Assembly: GCF_048593165.1 (NCBI RefSeq)
Contig: NZ_CP184271.1
From: Pectobacterium sp013449375
GTDB taxonomy: Bacteria > Pseudomonadota > Gammaproteobacteria > Enterobacterales > Enterobacteriaceae
Length of the DNA stretch: 64,000 bases
Strand: one strand, 5' to 3'
The notes under the pieces are model-generated. The model did no database searches, had not been told where the DNA came from, and saw nothing but the letters and a program-made list of their open reading frames with translations. Position numbers and translations under genes: made by a program. Below, in pieces: positions 43,660 to 52,022 of this stretch (positions within the stretch are counted from its first letter, which is position 1; each line of letters starts with the position of its first letter).

Positions 43660-44980
43660 TGTGACGAGCGAAAACACGGCGGGTAAAATTGGCATCGCAC
43701 AGAAACAAGAGAAGGCATTGCAGCAATGGCATGGCCTGTTTGAACGTGATGCGTCACGCCGTTCTGAAGACGCGAACCAGCATTGGCAGGATGTGGTGCG
43801 CCTTGGCTTACCGCACCGTAAGCACGAGCACTGGAAATACACGCCACTGGATAGTTTGCTGAACAACGAATTTGTTGCGCCGCAGGCCCAGTCTCTCGAT
43901 CGCGAAGCGGTGGAGTCACTGGCTTTAGCTGTGGATAGCTGGCGTCTGGTATTTGTCGATGGGGTATTCAATGCTGAACTCAGCGACAGCGCATGGGGCC
44001 CTTATCAGGTTGACGTGCAGGCGTCGCGTGCGCAGGGCGTGTTGCCTGCGGCCATCCAGTCCGAGGTGTTCCTGCATTTGACCGAAAGTCTGGCGAGTGA
44101 AAGTACGCTGATTCGTCTGGCTGCCGGACAGCAGGCGGAGAAACCGCTTTACCTGTTGCACATCAGCAGCAGTCAGGCGGCGGCATTGAACACCGTTCAC
44201 TACCGTCATCATCTGAACGTTGAACGTGGCGCGAGTGCGGAAATTATTGAGCACTACGTCAGTCTGGATGAGCATGCTCACTTTACCGGCGCACGCCTGA
44301 CGGTGAATGCGGCGGAAAACAGCCAAGTGAGCCACTATAAGCTGGCGTTTGAAGCGGCAGCGAGTTACCACTTCGCGCATAACGATTTGGTGCTGGCACG
44401 TGATGCACGGGTTCGTAGCCACAGCTTCCTGCTGGGAGCGGGGCTGACGCGTCACAACACGAGCGCTCAACTGAACGGCGAAGGCACCAATCTGTCCATG
44501 AACAGCCTGATTCTGCCGGTTGGCAGCGAAGTGTGCGATACGCGGACGTATCTGGAACACAATCAGGGTTACGGCGAAAGCCGTCAGTTACATAAAGTCA
44601 TCGTCAACGATCGCGCCAAAGCGGTGTTTAACGGCATGATCAAAGTTGCGCCTCATGCGCTGAAAACGGATGGCCAGATGACCAACAATAACCTGCTGTT
44701 GGGCAGGTTGGCTGAAGTCGATACCAAGCCACAGTTGGAAATCTACGCGGATGACGTGAAATGTAGCCACGGTGCCACTATTGGCCGTATGGACGAAGAG
44801 CAGCTGTTCTATCTGCGTTCTCGTGGTATTACGCAGCAGGATGCTCAACAGATGATCATATTCGCCTTCGCGGCGGAAGTCACAGAAGCGATTGAAAACG
44901 AGTCTCTGCGAGATGTGGTTTTGCAACGTATCGCACAGCGTTTGCCCAACGCGCTGGCGAATGCCGGCAAGGCGGTATGA
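43634..44980 (+). CDS. sufD: Fe-S scaffold subunit SufD
   Basis: 448 residues, about 25 more than E. coli SufD; the extra length is near the N terminus (GNNVTSENTAGKIGIAQKQE). Paralog of SufB and partner in SufBC2D, needed for iron entry. The beta-helix core is about 130-400. ADVDTKPQ-like LAEVDTKPQLEIYADDVKCS near 357-376 carries the conserved Cys/His (CSHGATIG). It begins inside sufC and overlaps sufS by 4 nt. Confidence 0.95.
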   Translation: MAGLPTGNNVTSENTAGKIGIAQKQEKALQQWHGLFERDASRRSEDANQHWQDVVRLGLPHRKHEHWKYTPLDSLLNNEFVAPQAQSLDREAVESLALAVDSWRLVFVDGVFNAELSDSAWGPYQVDVQASRAQGVLPAAIQSEVFLHLTESLASESTLIRLAAGQQAEKPLYLLHISSSQAAALNTVHYRHHLNVERGASAEIIEHYVSLDEHAHFTGARLTVNAAENSQVSHYKLAFEAAASYHFAHNDLVLARDARVRSHSFLLGAGLTRHNTSAQLNGEGTNLSMNSLILPVGSEVCDTRTYLEHNQGYGESRQLHKVIVNDRAKAVFNGMIKVAPHALKTDGQMTNNNLLLGRLAEVDTKPQLEIYADDVKCSHGATIGRMDEEQLFYLRSRGITQQDAQQMIIFAFAAEVTEAIENESLRDVVLQRIAQRLPNALANAGKAV

Positions 44981-46203
44981 TGAGTTATCCTATTGAACGG
45001 GTTCGTGCCGATTTTCCGGTGCTGGCAAGTGAGGTTAACGGTCAACCGTTAGCCTATCTTGATAGCGCGGCGAGTGCGCAAAAACCGCAGTCGGTTATCG
45101 AGCGTGAGGCAGAATTCTATCGCCATGAATACGCGGCGGTGCATCGCGGCATCCACACGCTGAGCGCGCAGGCGACCAGCGCGATGGAAGCCGTGCGCGA
45201 AAAGGTGGCATCCTTTATCAATGCCGCTTCGGTAGACGAGATTGTCTTTGTTCGCGGGACGACGGAGGCCATCAATCTGGTGGCCAACAGCTATGGCCGT
45301 ACCTTCATCCAGCCGGGCGACAACCTGATCATCACCGAGATGGAACACCACGCGAATATTGTTCCCTGGCAGATGTTGGCGGAAGCGCGTAGCGTTGAGG
45401 TTCGCGTATTGCCGTTGGCCGAAGATGGCTCGCTGGATGTTGCGCAGCTTCCTGCATTGCTGGATGAACGTACTCGCCTGCTGGCGGTGACGCACATCTC
45501 TAACGTACTCGGTGCGTTGAATCCGGTTAAGGCCATGATCGCACAAGCAAAAGCGGCTGGCGCAGTCGTGTTGGTTGATGGCGCGCAGTCGATTATGCAT
45601 CAGCCTGTCGATGTGCAGGATCTGGACTGCGATTTCTTTGTCTTTTCAGGACATAAGATCTACGGCCCTTCGGGTATTGGCGTGCTGTACGGCAAACGTG
45701 ACCTGCTTCAGACCATGCCGCCGTGGGAAGGCGGTGGGGCGATGATTCGTCAGGTTAGCCTGCGTACCGGCACCACCTATGCGGATTCACCGTGGCGCTT
45801 TGAGGCCGGTTCACCGAATACGGGCGGTATCATGGGCTTAGGTGCCGCGTTGGACTATGTGACGGCGCTGGGACGGGAAGAGATTCAACGTTATGAATCT
45901 TCATTGATGCAGTATGCGCTGGAAGCGCTAAAGCAAGTGCCCGACCTGACATTGTACGGCCCTGCTGAGCGTCACGGCGTCATTGCGTTTAATCTTGGGC
46001 AGCATCACGCCTATGATGTCGGAAGTTTCCTCGATCGGTACGGTATTGCGATTCGCACCGGCCACCATTGCGCGATGCCGCTGATGGAACACTATGGTGT
46101 TCCCAGTATGTGCCGCGCCTCGCTGGCCGTTTATACTACACGCGAAGAAATTGACCGGCTGGTTGCCGGATTGCAACGTATCCATCGATTGCTGGGCAGT
46201 TAA
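44977..46203 (+). CDS. sufS: Cysteine desulfurase SufS
   Basis: 408 residues. PLP enzyme that takes sulfur from cysteine and passes it to SufE. The PLP-lysine is in FFVFSGHKIYGPSGIG (near residue 228), with TEMEHHANIVPWQ near 118-130. The persulfide Cys is in VPSMCRASLAVYTT (near 366). The RTGHHCAMP motif marks the group II desulfurases. ATGATG start overlaps the sufD stop. Confidence 0.96.
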   Translation: MMSYPIERVRADFPVLASEVNGQPLAYLDSAASAQKPQSVIEREAEFYRHEYAAVHRGIHTLSAQATSAMEAVREKVASFINAASVDEIVFVRGTTEAINLVANSYGRTFIQPGDNLIITEMEHHANIVPWQMLAEARSVEVRVLPLAEDGSLDVAQLPALLDERTRLLAVTHISNVLGALNPVKAMIAQAKAAGAVVLVDGAQSIMHQPVDVQDLDCDFFVFSGHKIYGPSGIGVLYGKRDLLQTMPPWEGGGAMIRQVSLRTGTTYADSPWRFEAGSPNTGGIMGLGAALDYVTALGREEIQRYESSLMQYALEALKQVPDLTLYGPAERHGVIAFNLGQHHAYDVGSFLDRYGIAIRTGHHCAMPLMEHYGVPSMCRASLAVYTTREEIDRLVAGLQRIHRLLGS

Positions 46204-46235
46204 GCGCCGCGCGCATACTGCTCGGGGAGGAAAAT

Positions 46236-46652
46236 ATGGCGAGTCTGCCAGAACCGCAGAAACTGGCGCGCAACTTTGCGCGCTGTAATGACTGGGAAGA
46301 GAAATATCTTTATATCATCGAGTTAGGGGAGCGCCTTGATCCTCTGCCCGACGAGTGGCGTAATCCAGAGAATCTGATTTCGGGGTGCCAAAGCCAGGTT
46401 TGGATTGTGACACAGCCCGATGAGCAGGGCGTGCTCACCCTACACGGCGACAGCGATGCCGCCATCGTGAAAGGGTTGATTGCGGTGGTTTTCAGCCTGT
46501 ATCAGGGGCTGACCGCGCAGGAGCTCGTTGAGCTGGATGTGCGACCATTCTTTGAATCGCTGGCGCTGAATCAACACCTGACGCCATCCCGCTCTCAGGG
46601 GCTTGAGGCCATGCTGCGCGCGATTCGCGCACATGCTGCGGCACTGCTTTAG
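46236..46652 (+). CDS. sufE: SufE, sulfur acceptor for SufS
   Basis: 138 residues. It accepts persulfide from SufS, stimulating it, and passes sulfur to SufB. The acceptor Cys is in NLISGCQSQVWI (about residue 51). NDWEEKYLYIIELGERLDPL near 19-38 is typical. GGGGAGG precedes the ATG. Last gene of suf, followed by a strong terminator. Confidence 0.96.
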   Translation: MASLPEPQKLARNFARCNDWEEKYLYIIELGERLDPLPDEWRNPENLISGCQSQVWIVTQPDEQGVLTLHGDSDAAIVKGLIAVVFSLYQGLTAQELVELDVRPFFESLALNQHLTPSRSQGLEAMLRAIRAHAAALL

Positions 46653-46684
46653 TTTTCTCCCCTGTTTTCTGCTTTCCTGAAGTA

Positions 46685-46732
46685 TAAAAAAGCGCTGTGA
46701 CGGAAAAAACGTCCAGCGCTTTTTTGTTTTTT
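46685..46732 (+). terminator. Terminator of the suf operon
   Basis: AAAAAGCGCTG-GACG / CGTC-AGCGCTTTTT stem followed by TTGTTTTTTT. Confidence 0.92.
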
Positions 46733-47039
46733 TCATTTGCAGTTTTTTACCAACGGTACGTTATTGTTTTTCGGCCTATTTATTAACTCGCTGATATTTC
46801 AGAATTCGTCCCGTATATTTATTTCCCGTTAAATTTTATTCTGACTCTGCTTTGTAAAGAATTGAATATCAATGCTTTGATTTTTAAATCAAATATTCTT
46901 TTGTTACAACAATGCTAATATATACCCACGTTCGGTGGAGAGTGGCAATAATAGTCGCATTAACACCAGATCAAGAGGTATAGCCGGATACTGCACTCTG
47001 GGAACACAGCCAGATGTTATTGATTGTAGGGAACCTAAT
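46733..47039 (+). other. suf-ldtE intergenic region
   Basis: AT-rich 307 nt after the suf terminator with no convincing gene. A TAATAT hexamer around 46916 could be a -10 element of the ldtE promoter. The leader from there to the ldtE ATG is over 110 nt. Confidence 0.4.
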
Positions 47040-48062
47040 ATGAAACGCGCGTTAACTTTACTTGGTATGGCTTTCGCGGCATACCTGACCAGCACCATTG
47101 CTAAAGCGACGGAATATCCGCTACCGCCACCAAATAGCCGCCTTATCGGCGAGAATATCGCTTATACGGTCCCCAATGATGGGCGTCCGCTGGAAGCTAT
47201 TGCTGCGGATTTCAAGATTGGTTTATTGGGCATGATGGAAGCGAACCCTGGCGTGGATCCTTACCTGCCGAAAGCGGGTTCCACGCTCACCATCCCCACG
47301 CAAATGCTGCTTCCGGATACTCCGCGTGAAGGCATTGTGGTCAATCTGGCGGAACTACGCCTCTACTACTACCCGAAAGGGAAGAATACCGTCATCGTGT
47401 ATCCGATCGGCATTGGTCAGTTGGGGCGCAATACGCCACTAATGACGACCAGCGTGAGTGAGAAGCGTGAGAACCCGACTTGGACGCCAACGGCGAACAT
47501 TCGTAAACATTATCTTGAAGAGCAGGGCATTAAACTGCCCGCTGTCGTTCCGGCTGGCCCAGATAACCCGATGGGGTTACATGCGTTGCGTCTGTCTGCA
47601 CACGGCGGCGTGTATCTGCTGCATGGCACGAACGCTGACTTCGGCATCGGCATGCGCGTGAGCTCTGGCTGTATCCGTTTGCGCCCAGATGACATTAAGG
47701 CACTGTTCGACAACGTGCCAGTCGGTACACGGGTGCAGATTGTTAACGATGCAATTAAAACCTCCGTTGAACCGGACGGCAAACGCTACGTTGAAGTGCA
47801 TCAGCCTTTATCCAAGACCGATAAGGACGATCCGCAAACCATGCCAATTCCGCTGACGGCAAAGATGCAGAAATTTGTTAAAGATGCAGAGACGGACAGT
47901 AAAGCGTTTGCTGACGCAATTGTGCGTCGCTCAGGCATGCCAATTGTGGTGAGCGTAGGGCAAGACATCAATACCTACCAGCCACCGGTGGAATCAGCTC
48001 CAGAAGCGCCTCAGACGCATCAGGTTGCGCCGATCACGGCGATCAGCACCACCGCGCGGTAA
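47040..48062 (+). CDS. ldtE: L,D-transpeptidase LdtE (YnhG)
   Basis: 340 residues. Signal peptide ending about IAKATE. A LysM-like region is near 40-85, followed by the YkuD catalytic domain at about 98-235 with HGTNADFGIGMRVSSGCIRL (His and catalytic Cys in SSGC-I-R). In E. coli LdtD and LdtE make 3-3 cross-links in peptidoglycan. Location between sufE and lpp matches E. coli ldtE. ATG 47040 gives a regular signal peptide. Other Ldt paralogs instead attach Lpp; neighbouring lpp is convergent. Confidence 0.88.
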   Translation: MKRALTLLGMAFAAYLTSTIAKATEYPLPPPNSRLIGENIAYTVPNDGRPLEAIAADFKIGLLGMMEANPGVDPYLPKAGSTLTIPTQMLLPDTPREGIVVNLAELRLYYYPKGKNTVIVYPIGIGQLGRNTPLMTTSVSEKRENPTWTPTANIRKHYLEEQGIKLPAVVPAGPDNPMGLHALRLSAHGGVYLLHGTNADFGIGMRVSSGCIRLRPDDIKALFDNVPVGTRVQIVNDAIKTSVEPDGKRYVEVHQPLSKTDKDDPQTMPIPLTAKMQKFVKDAETDSKAFADAIVRRSGMPIVVSVGQDINTYQPPVESAPEAPQTHQVAPITAISTTAR

Positions 48063-48190
48063 TAATGAAATAAATCGGCCAGATGCGTTTAGGCGCATCT
48101 GTGCTGGCTCAGGGATAGAGTGGAAGGATGAATAGGTTTGAACAGGTGACAAAGAATTGAAAGGGAACGTTGAAAGCCTAAAACGCAGGC

Positions 48191-48220
48191 AAAAAAATGG
48201 CGCACAATGTGCGCCATTTT
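48191..48220. terminator. Bidirectional terminator between ldtE and lpp
   Basis: AAAATGGCGCA-CAAT-TGCGCCATTTT, near perfect, with an A-run on the left (T-run for the minus strand). It ends lpp and probably ldtE. Confidence 0.88.
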
Positions 48221-48239
48221 CACTACTTAACCAGCTCGA

Positions 48240-48476
48240 TTACTTTTTGTAAGTACGAACTTGGTTGTCCAGACGCTGGTTAGCACGAGCTGCGTCGTCT
48301 TTAGCAGCTTGTACGTCAGAGCGGATTGCGTTCACGTCGTTGCTCAGTTGGTCAACTTTAGCGTTCAGAGTCTGAACGTCAGAAGACAGCTGATCAATTT
48401 TAGCGTTGCTTGAACAACCAGCAAGCAGAGTAGAACCCAGAATTACCGCGCCCAGTACCAGTTTAGTACGATTCAT
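48240..48476 (-). CDS. lpp: Major outer-membrane (Braun) lipoprotein Lpp
   Basis: 78 residues, nearly identical to the E. coli form. Signal peptide with lipobox LLAGC (Cys21), then a trimeric coiled coil with repeated ID-QLSSDVQ/VDQLSNDV heptads. The C-terminal Lys (RTYKK) is linked to peptidoglycan by L,D-transpeptidases. It ties the outer membrane to the cell wall. Its own strong promoter and terminator make it monocistronic. Confidence 0.98.
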   Translation of the reverse strand: MNRTKLVLGAVILGSTLLAGCSSNAKIDQLSSDVQTLNAKVDQLSNDVNAIRSDVQAAKDDAARANQRLDNQVRTYKK

Positions 48477-48520
48477 TATTAATACCCTCTAGATTGAGTT
48501 AATCTCCATGTAGCGTTACA

Positions 48521-48550
48521 AGTATTACACAAACTTTTTTCTAATGAGAA
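48521..48550 (-). promoter_or_regulatory. lpp promoter
   Basis: On the minus strand TTCTCA (-35, 48545-48550), a 17-bp spacer, and TAATACT (-10, 48521-48527). The leader after it (GCTACATGGAGATTAACTC...) matches the well-known E. coli lpp leader. The region 48551-48742 behind it is AT-rich with no gene. Confidence 0.85.
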
Positions 48551-48742
48551 TAAATTTTTGATGAGAACATGCTTAATTTTGATCGTTCGCTCAAAGAAAC
48601 AGCGAGTTTTACATATTCATTAAAAAAGTAAGGAAAACAGTGCTATTTTTATCGGACAACTCCGAAGTTTTAGGCTATTAAATGGTGTGTTACGCAAACG
48701 CATTAATTAGGTTATCACACTGTAGAAAGTCGTTTCAGAATA

Positions 48743-48770
48743 TAAAAAAAGCGCCATTAAGGCGCTTTTT
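48743..48770 (-). terminator. Terminator of pykF
   Basis: AAAAAGCGCC-ATTAA-GGCGCTTTTT; symmetrical, with a T-run on the minus strand, 20 nt after the pykF stop. Confidence 0.9.
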
Positions 48771-48789
48771 ACCGATCTGAGGGGTGGGA

Positions 48790-50202
48790 TCAGAGACGGT
48801 GTACAGAAGAAGTGTTGGTGGTGCCGCTGGAAACCAGTGCGCCAGAGACCATCACCACAACGTCGCCAGCCTGCGCATAACCGCTGTTCAGCGCCGCTTC
48901 TTTACCGATGCGGTAGAAATCATCGGTAGACGCGATTTCTTTCACCAGCAGCGTATCAATGCCTTTGCTCAGCAGCAGTTGACGTGCGGTGACTTCGTTA
49001 GTTGTCAGTGCCAGAATGCGGGCATTCGGGAAGTATTTGCGGATAGACTTGGCAGACTTACCGCCGCTGGTCGCAACCACAATCAGTGGTGCATCCAGTT
49101 TTTCTGCCGTTTCGACTGCGCCACGGCAGACCGCTTCAGTGATACGCAGAACCGGAGGCGTCTTGATGGTATCCAGACGGCTTTTCATTACGGAGTCGGT
49201 ACGCTGACAGATCGTCGCCATAATGGTAACAGATTCCAGCGGGTATTTACCTTTCGCACTTTCGCCAGACAGCATCACGGCATCGGTACCGTCGATGATG
49301 GCGTTCGCCACGTCGCCGGCTTCTGCGCGGGTAGGGCGTGGGTTTTTGATCATGGAATCCAGCATTTGCGTCGCGGTGATCACCACTTTGCGTGCTAGGT
49401 TACATTTTTCGATCATCATTTTCTGTGCGAAGATCACTTCTTCAACTGGGATTTCAACGCCCAGATCGCCACGAGCGACCATGATACCGTCAGACGCTTC
49501 CAGGATTTCGTCGAAATTGTTCAGGCCTTCCTGGTTTTCGATTTTGGAGATGATCTGGATGTGCTCGCCACCATGTGCTTTCAGGTGAGCGCGGATTTCT
49601 TCAACATCAGAACGTTTACGAATAAAGGATGCGGCAATGAAATCGACGCCTTGTTCGCAACCGAAAATCAGGTCACGTTTGTCTTTTTCAGCCAGAGCAG
49701 GTAGTTGGATGGAGACGCCAGGCAGGTTGACACCTTTATTCTCGCCCAGATCGCCATTGTTCAGCACTTTACAAACGACGTCATTACCGTTGATTGCCGT
49801 AACCTGCATACCGATCAAGCCGTCATCGACCAGAACGGTGTTGCCCACGCTGAGGTCTTCAGTAAAGCCTGCATATGTGACGGCGACGCGATCTTTGTTG
49901 CCCACGATGCTCTGATCGGTGGTGAACGTGAACGTTTGACCAGCGGTCAGCGTAACGTCAGCGCCGTTTTCCAGCTTCATGGTACGGATTTCTGGGCCTT
50001 TGGTGTCAAGCAGGATAGCGGCTTTCTTGCCGGTTTTTTCCATGACGGCACGCAGATTCTTGATGCGTTGGCCGTGTTCTGCGTAATCCCCGTGAGAGAA
50101 ATTCAGGCGCATAACATTCATGCCGGCAGACAGCAGGTTGCCAAGCATTTCTTCTGACTCTGTTTTCGGCCCGATGGTACAAACAATTTTTGTCTTTTTC
50201 AT
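48790..50202 (-). CDS. pykF: Pyruvate kinase I
   Basis: 470 residues, as in E. coli. Fructose-1,6-bisphosphate-activated enzyme converting PEP and ADP to pyruvate and ATP. Landmarks: KIVCTIGPKTESEEML at the start, MRLNFSHGDY near 30-39, the K+/Mg2+ and PEP region LDTKGPEIRTMKLENG near 65-80, and the signature IMVARGDLGVEIP near 215-227, then MLDSMIKNPRPTRAE. The C-terminal domain binds the activator. ATG 50202 gives the family start MKKTKIVCTIGP. A Cra-like box lies 226-241 nt upstream. Confidence 0.97.
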   Translation of the reverse strand: MKKTKIVCTIGPKTESEEMLGNLLSAGMNVMRLNFSHGDYAEHGQRIKNLRAVMEKTGKKAAILLDTKGPEIRTMKLENGADVTLTAGQTFTFTTDQSIVGNKDRVAVTYAGFTEDLSVGNTVLVDDGLIGMQVTAINGNDVVCKVLNNGDLGENKGVNLPGVSIQLPALAEKDKRDLIFGCEQGVDFIAASFIRKRSDVEEIRAHLKAHGGEHIQIISKIENQEGLNNFDEILEASDGIMVARGDLGVEIPVEEVIFAQKMMIEKCNLARKVVITATQMLDSMIKNPRPTRAEAGDVANAIIDGTDAVMLSGESAKGKYPLESVTIMATICQRTDSVMKSRLDTIKTPPVLRITEAVCRGAVETAEKLDAPLIVVATSGGKSAKSIRKYFPNARILALTTNEVTARQLLLSKGIDTLLVKEIASTDDFYRIGKEAALNSGYAQAGDVVVMVSGALVSSGTTNTSSVHRL

Positions 50203-50427
50203 ACGATAGTTTCTACAAGTTGTGATGGATAAAAAAACGAGTGAACCAGTGGCGATGCGAGGCAAGCCGCTGGAAAGAATGTATGAGGAAACAGTATAGA
50301 AAAGGTAAGTATAGATGGTCGTAATGAATGGGTGATGAAGTGCGCAACCGCTCGTCGCATAAGGTTTGCGGGAGTCGCGTTGGCGATGCCGTTGATAATA
50401 ATGTTATTGATAGTGGCACGTTGTTTA

Positions 50428-50443
50428 GCTGAAACCATTCAAT
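50428..50443. promoter_or_regulatory. Putative Cra box upstream of pykF
   Basis: GCTGAAACCATTCAAT resembles the Cra palindrome GCTGAAACGTTTCAGC at about 12 of 16 positions. E. coli pykF is repressed by Cra, opposite to ppsA. Confidence 0.55.
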
Positions 50444-50763
50444 TGAAACGACGTTCCGTATTATAGTTATTAAGCGACGAGAAACAAGGTGGTAAAAGGT
50501 ATGAAATTGAATATTTTGTCGCGTTTACGCAAAAAATTGATCAATTTGGTGTTTTTACCCAACGTTGTTGCGCAACTGCCTAAGTCATTCGCGGCAGGAA
50601 TGCGCGATTACAGCGAACCGAGGCAAGTGAGCAATTCTTGTAACAGCGGGCAATAAATAAAGAAAATGCGTGTAAGCCGCATGCTTTTCTGTCGATCCGT
50701 ATCACGTTTTTGTGTCATGCTTCTTGAGAAGATGAAGGTAGATGGTAGTTTACCTGCTATTGC
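50444..50763. other. pykF-bglG intergenic region with several palindromes
   Basis: About 320 nt with no convincing gene. It holds the palindrome AAATTGATCAATTT (50534-50547). A nested stem GCGC-aa-CTGCC ... GGCAG-gaat-GCGC lies at 50570-50605, and a further inverted repeat AGAAAATGCG ... CGCATGCTTTTCT at 50661-50690. Promoters for both pykF and bglG must lie here. No CRP site could be assigned with confidence. Confidence 0.45.
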
Positions 50764-50792
50764 GGATTGTTACTGCGTAAGCAGGCAAAACC
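50764..50792 (+). promoter_or_regulatory. RAT antiterminator RNA site 1 (before bglG)
   Basis: The sequence starts GGATTGTTACTGC, has a short GTAA loop and ends GCAGGCAAAACC. It closely matches the ribonucleic antiterminator bound by BglG-type proteins. It overlaps the 5' arm of the following terminator, so the two structures exclude each other. Confidence 0.92.
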
Positions 50793-50829
50793 AGATACTC
50801 GTTCTTGCTACGGGTGTCTGGTTTTTTTG
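50789..50829 (+). terminator. Conditional terminator 1 before bglG
   Basis: AACCAGATAC-TCG ... CGGGTGTCTGGTT stem followed by T6. It ends leader transcripts unless BglG stabilises the overlapping RAT. Confidence 0.88.
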
Positions 50830-50846
50830 TTTCCAGGGTTTGAAAA

Positions 50847-51710
50847 ATGAAGATTGCCAAAATACTCAACAATAATGTCGTTACCGTAATCGACGAAAAC
50901 AATAATGAGTCGGTTGTGATGGGACGCGGGCTGGGCTTCAAAAAGCACTCTGGCGACCTGCTGGACGAAACGCTGATTGAACGCGTGTTTGTGATGAAAT
51001 CTGGGGAACTGACGTCACGCCTACAGGAGTTGCTGTCAGAGATTCCGATGGATGTCATCACGACAGCAGACAAGATCATTTTGCTGGCAAAAGAGCGTTT
51101 GCCGGGGAAATTGCAAAACAGTGTCTATATTTCTTTAACGGATCACTGCCATTTTTCGATAGAACGCCATAAACAAGGGGTGGATATCCGCAATGTGTTG
51201 TTATGGGAAATAAAGCGTCTGTATCCAAAAGAGTTCGCTGTCGGCCTGGAAGCGCTGGATATTATTGAGCAGCGTTTGGCCGTGCGCTTACCGGAAGATG
51301 AAGCCGGGTTTATTGCTTTGCATTTGGTGAACGCGCAGCTCGACAGCGAAATGCCGGAAGTCCTGCAAATTACCAAAATCATGCAGGAAATACTGAATAT
51401 TGTAAAATATCAACTGAATCTGGATTATAACGAACACGCATTAAGCTATCACCGCTTTGTGACGCATCTGAAGTTCTTCGCGCAGCGGTTAATAGGAAAA
51501 AGCACGGTATTTAGTGATGATGAGTCATTACATGATGTCGTGAAAGAACGATATCAACTGTCTTATCGCTGTGCGGAAAAAATACAGGCACACATTATTC
51601 AAAAGTATCACTACACGTTAACGAAAGAAGAGTTGATGTTTTTAACGATTCATATTGAACGTGTCCGGACAGAAGGTCAGGATAAAATAGAGCCCGGTGA
51701 TGGGGAATAA
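50847..51710 (+). CDS. bglG: BglG-family transcriptional antiterminator
   Basis: 287 residues (ArbG of Dickeya is the close model). The RNA-binding CAT domain is 1-56 (MKIAKILNNNVVTVIDENNN), followed by two PTS regulation domains: PRD1 about 65-170 with H100 and H159, and PRD2 about 175-280 with H207 and H269. In the family BglF phosphorylates it without substrate and dephosphorylates it when a beta-glucoside is transported; the active dimer then binds the RAT sites. It is first in bglG-bglF-bglB and is itself under RAT1, giving positive feedback. Confidence 0.94.
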   Translation: MKIAKILNNNVVTVIDENNNESVVMGRGLGFKKHSGDLLDETLIERVFVMKSGELTSRLQELLSEIPMDVITTADKIILLAKERLPGKLQNSVYISLTDHCHFSIERHKQGVDIRNVLLWEIKRLYPKEFAVGLEALDIIEQRLAVRLPEDEAGFIALHLVNAQLDSEMPEVLQITKIMQEILNIVKYQLNLDYNEHALSYHRFVTHLKFFAQRLIGKSTVFSDDESLHDVVKERYQLSYRCAEKIQAHIIQKYHYTLTKEELMFLTIHIERVRTEGQDKIEPGDGE

Positions 51711-51864
51711 TTTCTGCTAATTTGCTTTTCGTCACAAAATAGCCGTATGGCAAGGTAAATATCCTTGCATACGGTGAAAGTGAAAGCATAAAGTATGTGG
51801 AAAGCAAATTATCAGATGAAGTAAATTTTATTGTCGGCACAGTCGTTGTGCGGGCACATAAACA

Positions 51865-51906
51865 GGATTGTTACTGTCAGGCTAGTCTCGGCGGGCAGGC
51901 AAAACC
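51865..51906 (+). promoter_or_regulatory. RAT antiterminator RNA site 2, with enlarged loop (before bglF)
   Basis: It starts GGATTGTTACTG and ends GCAGGCAAAACC, as in a normal RAT, but the apical part between the arms is about 18 nt instead of 4-5. A CTGTC/GGCAG stem can still form. It overlaps the first arm of the terminator behind it. Confidence 0.85.
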
Positions 51907-51956
51907 TAAATCGTTTTCTCAATGCTTATTGGGAAAAACGATTTAGGTTTTTTTTT
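51903..51956 (+). terminator. Conditional terminator 2 before bglF
   Basis: AACCTAAATCGTTTTCTC / GGGAAAAACGATTTAGGTT stem of about 18 bp, followed by a run of eight or nine T. It attenuates bglF-bglB transcription. The rest of the 312-nt gap bglG-bglF shows no gene. Confidence 0.92.
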
Positions 51957-52022
51957 GTCTCAAACAGAACTGGCAATCTTAAATTATTGATATTTAAGTC
52001 TGTTTAGCATTAAGGATAGACG

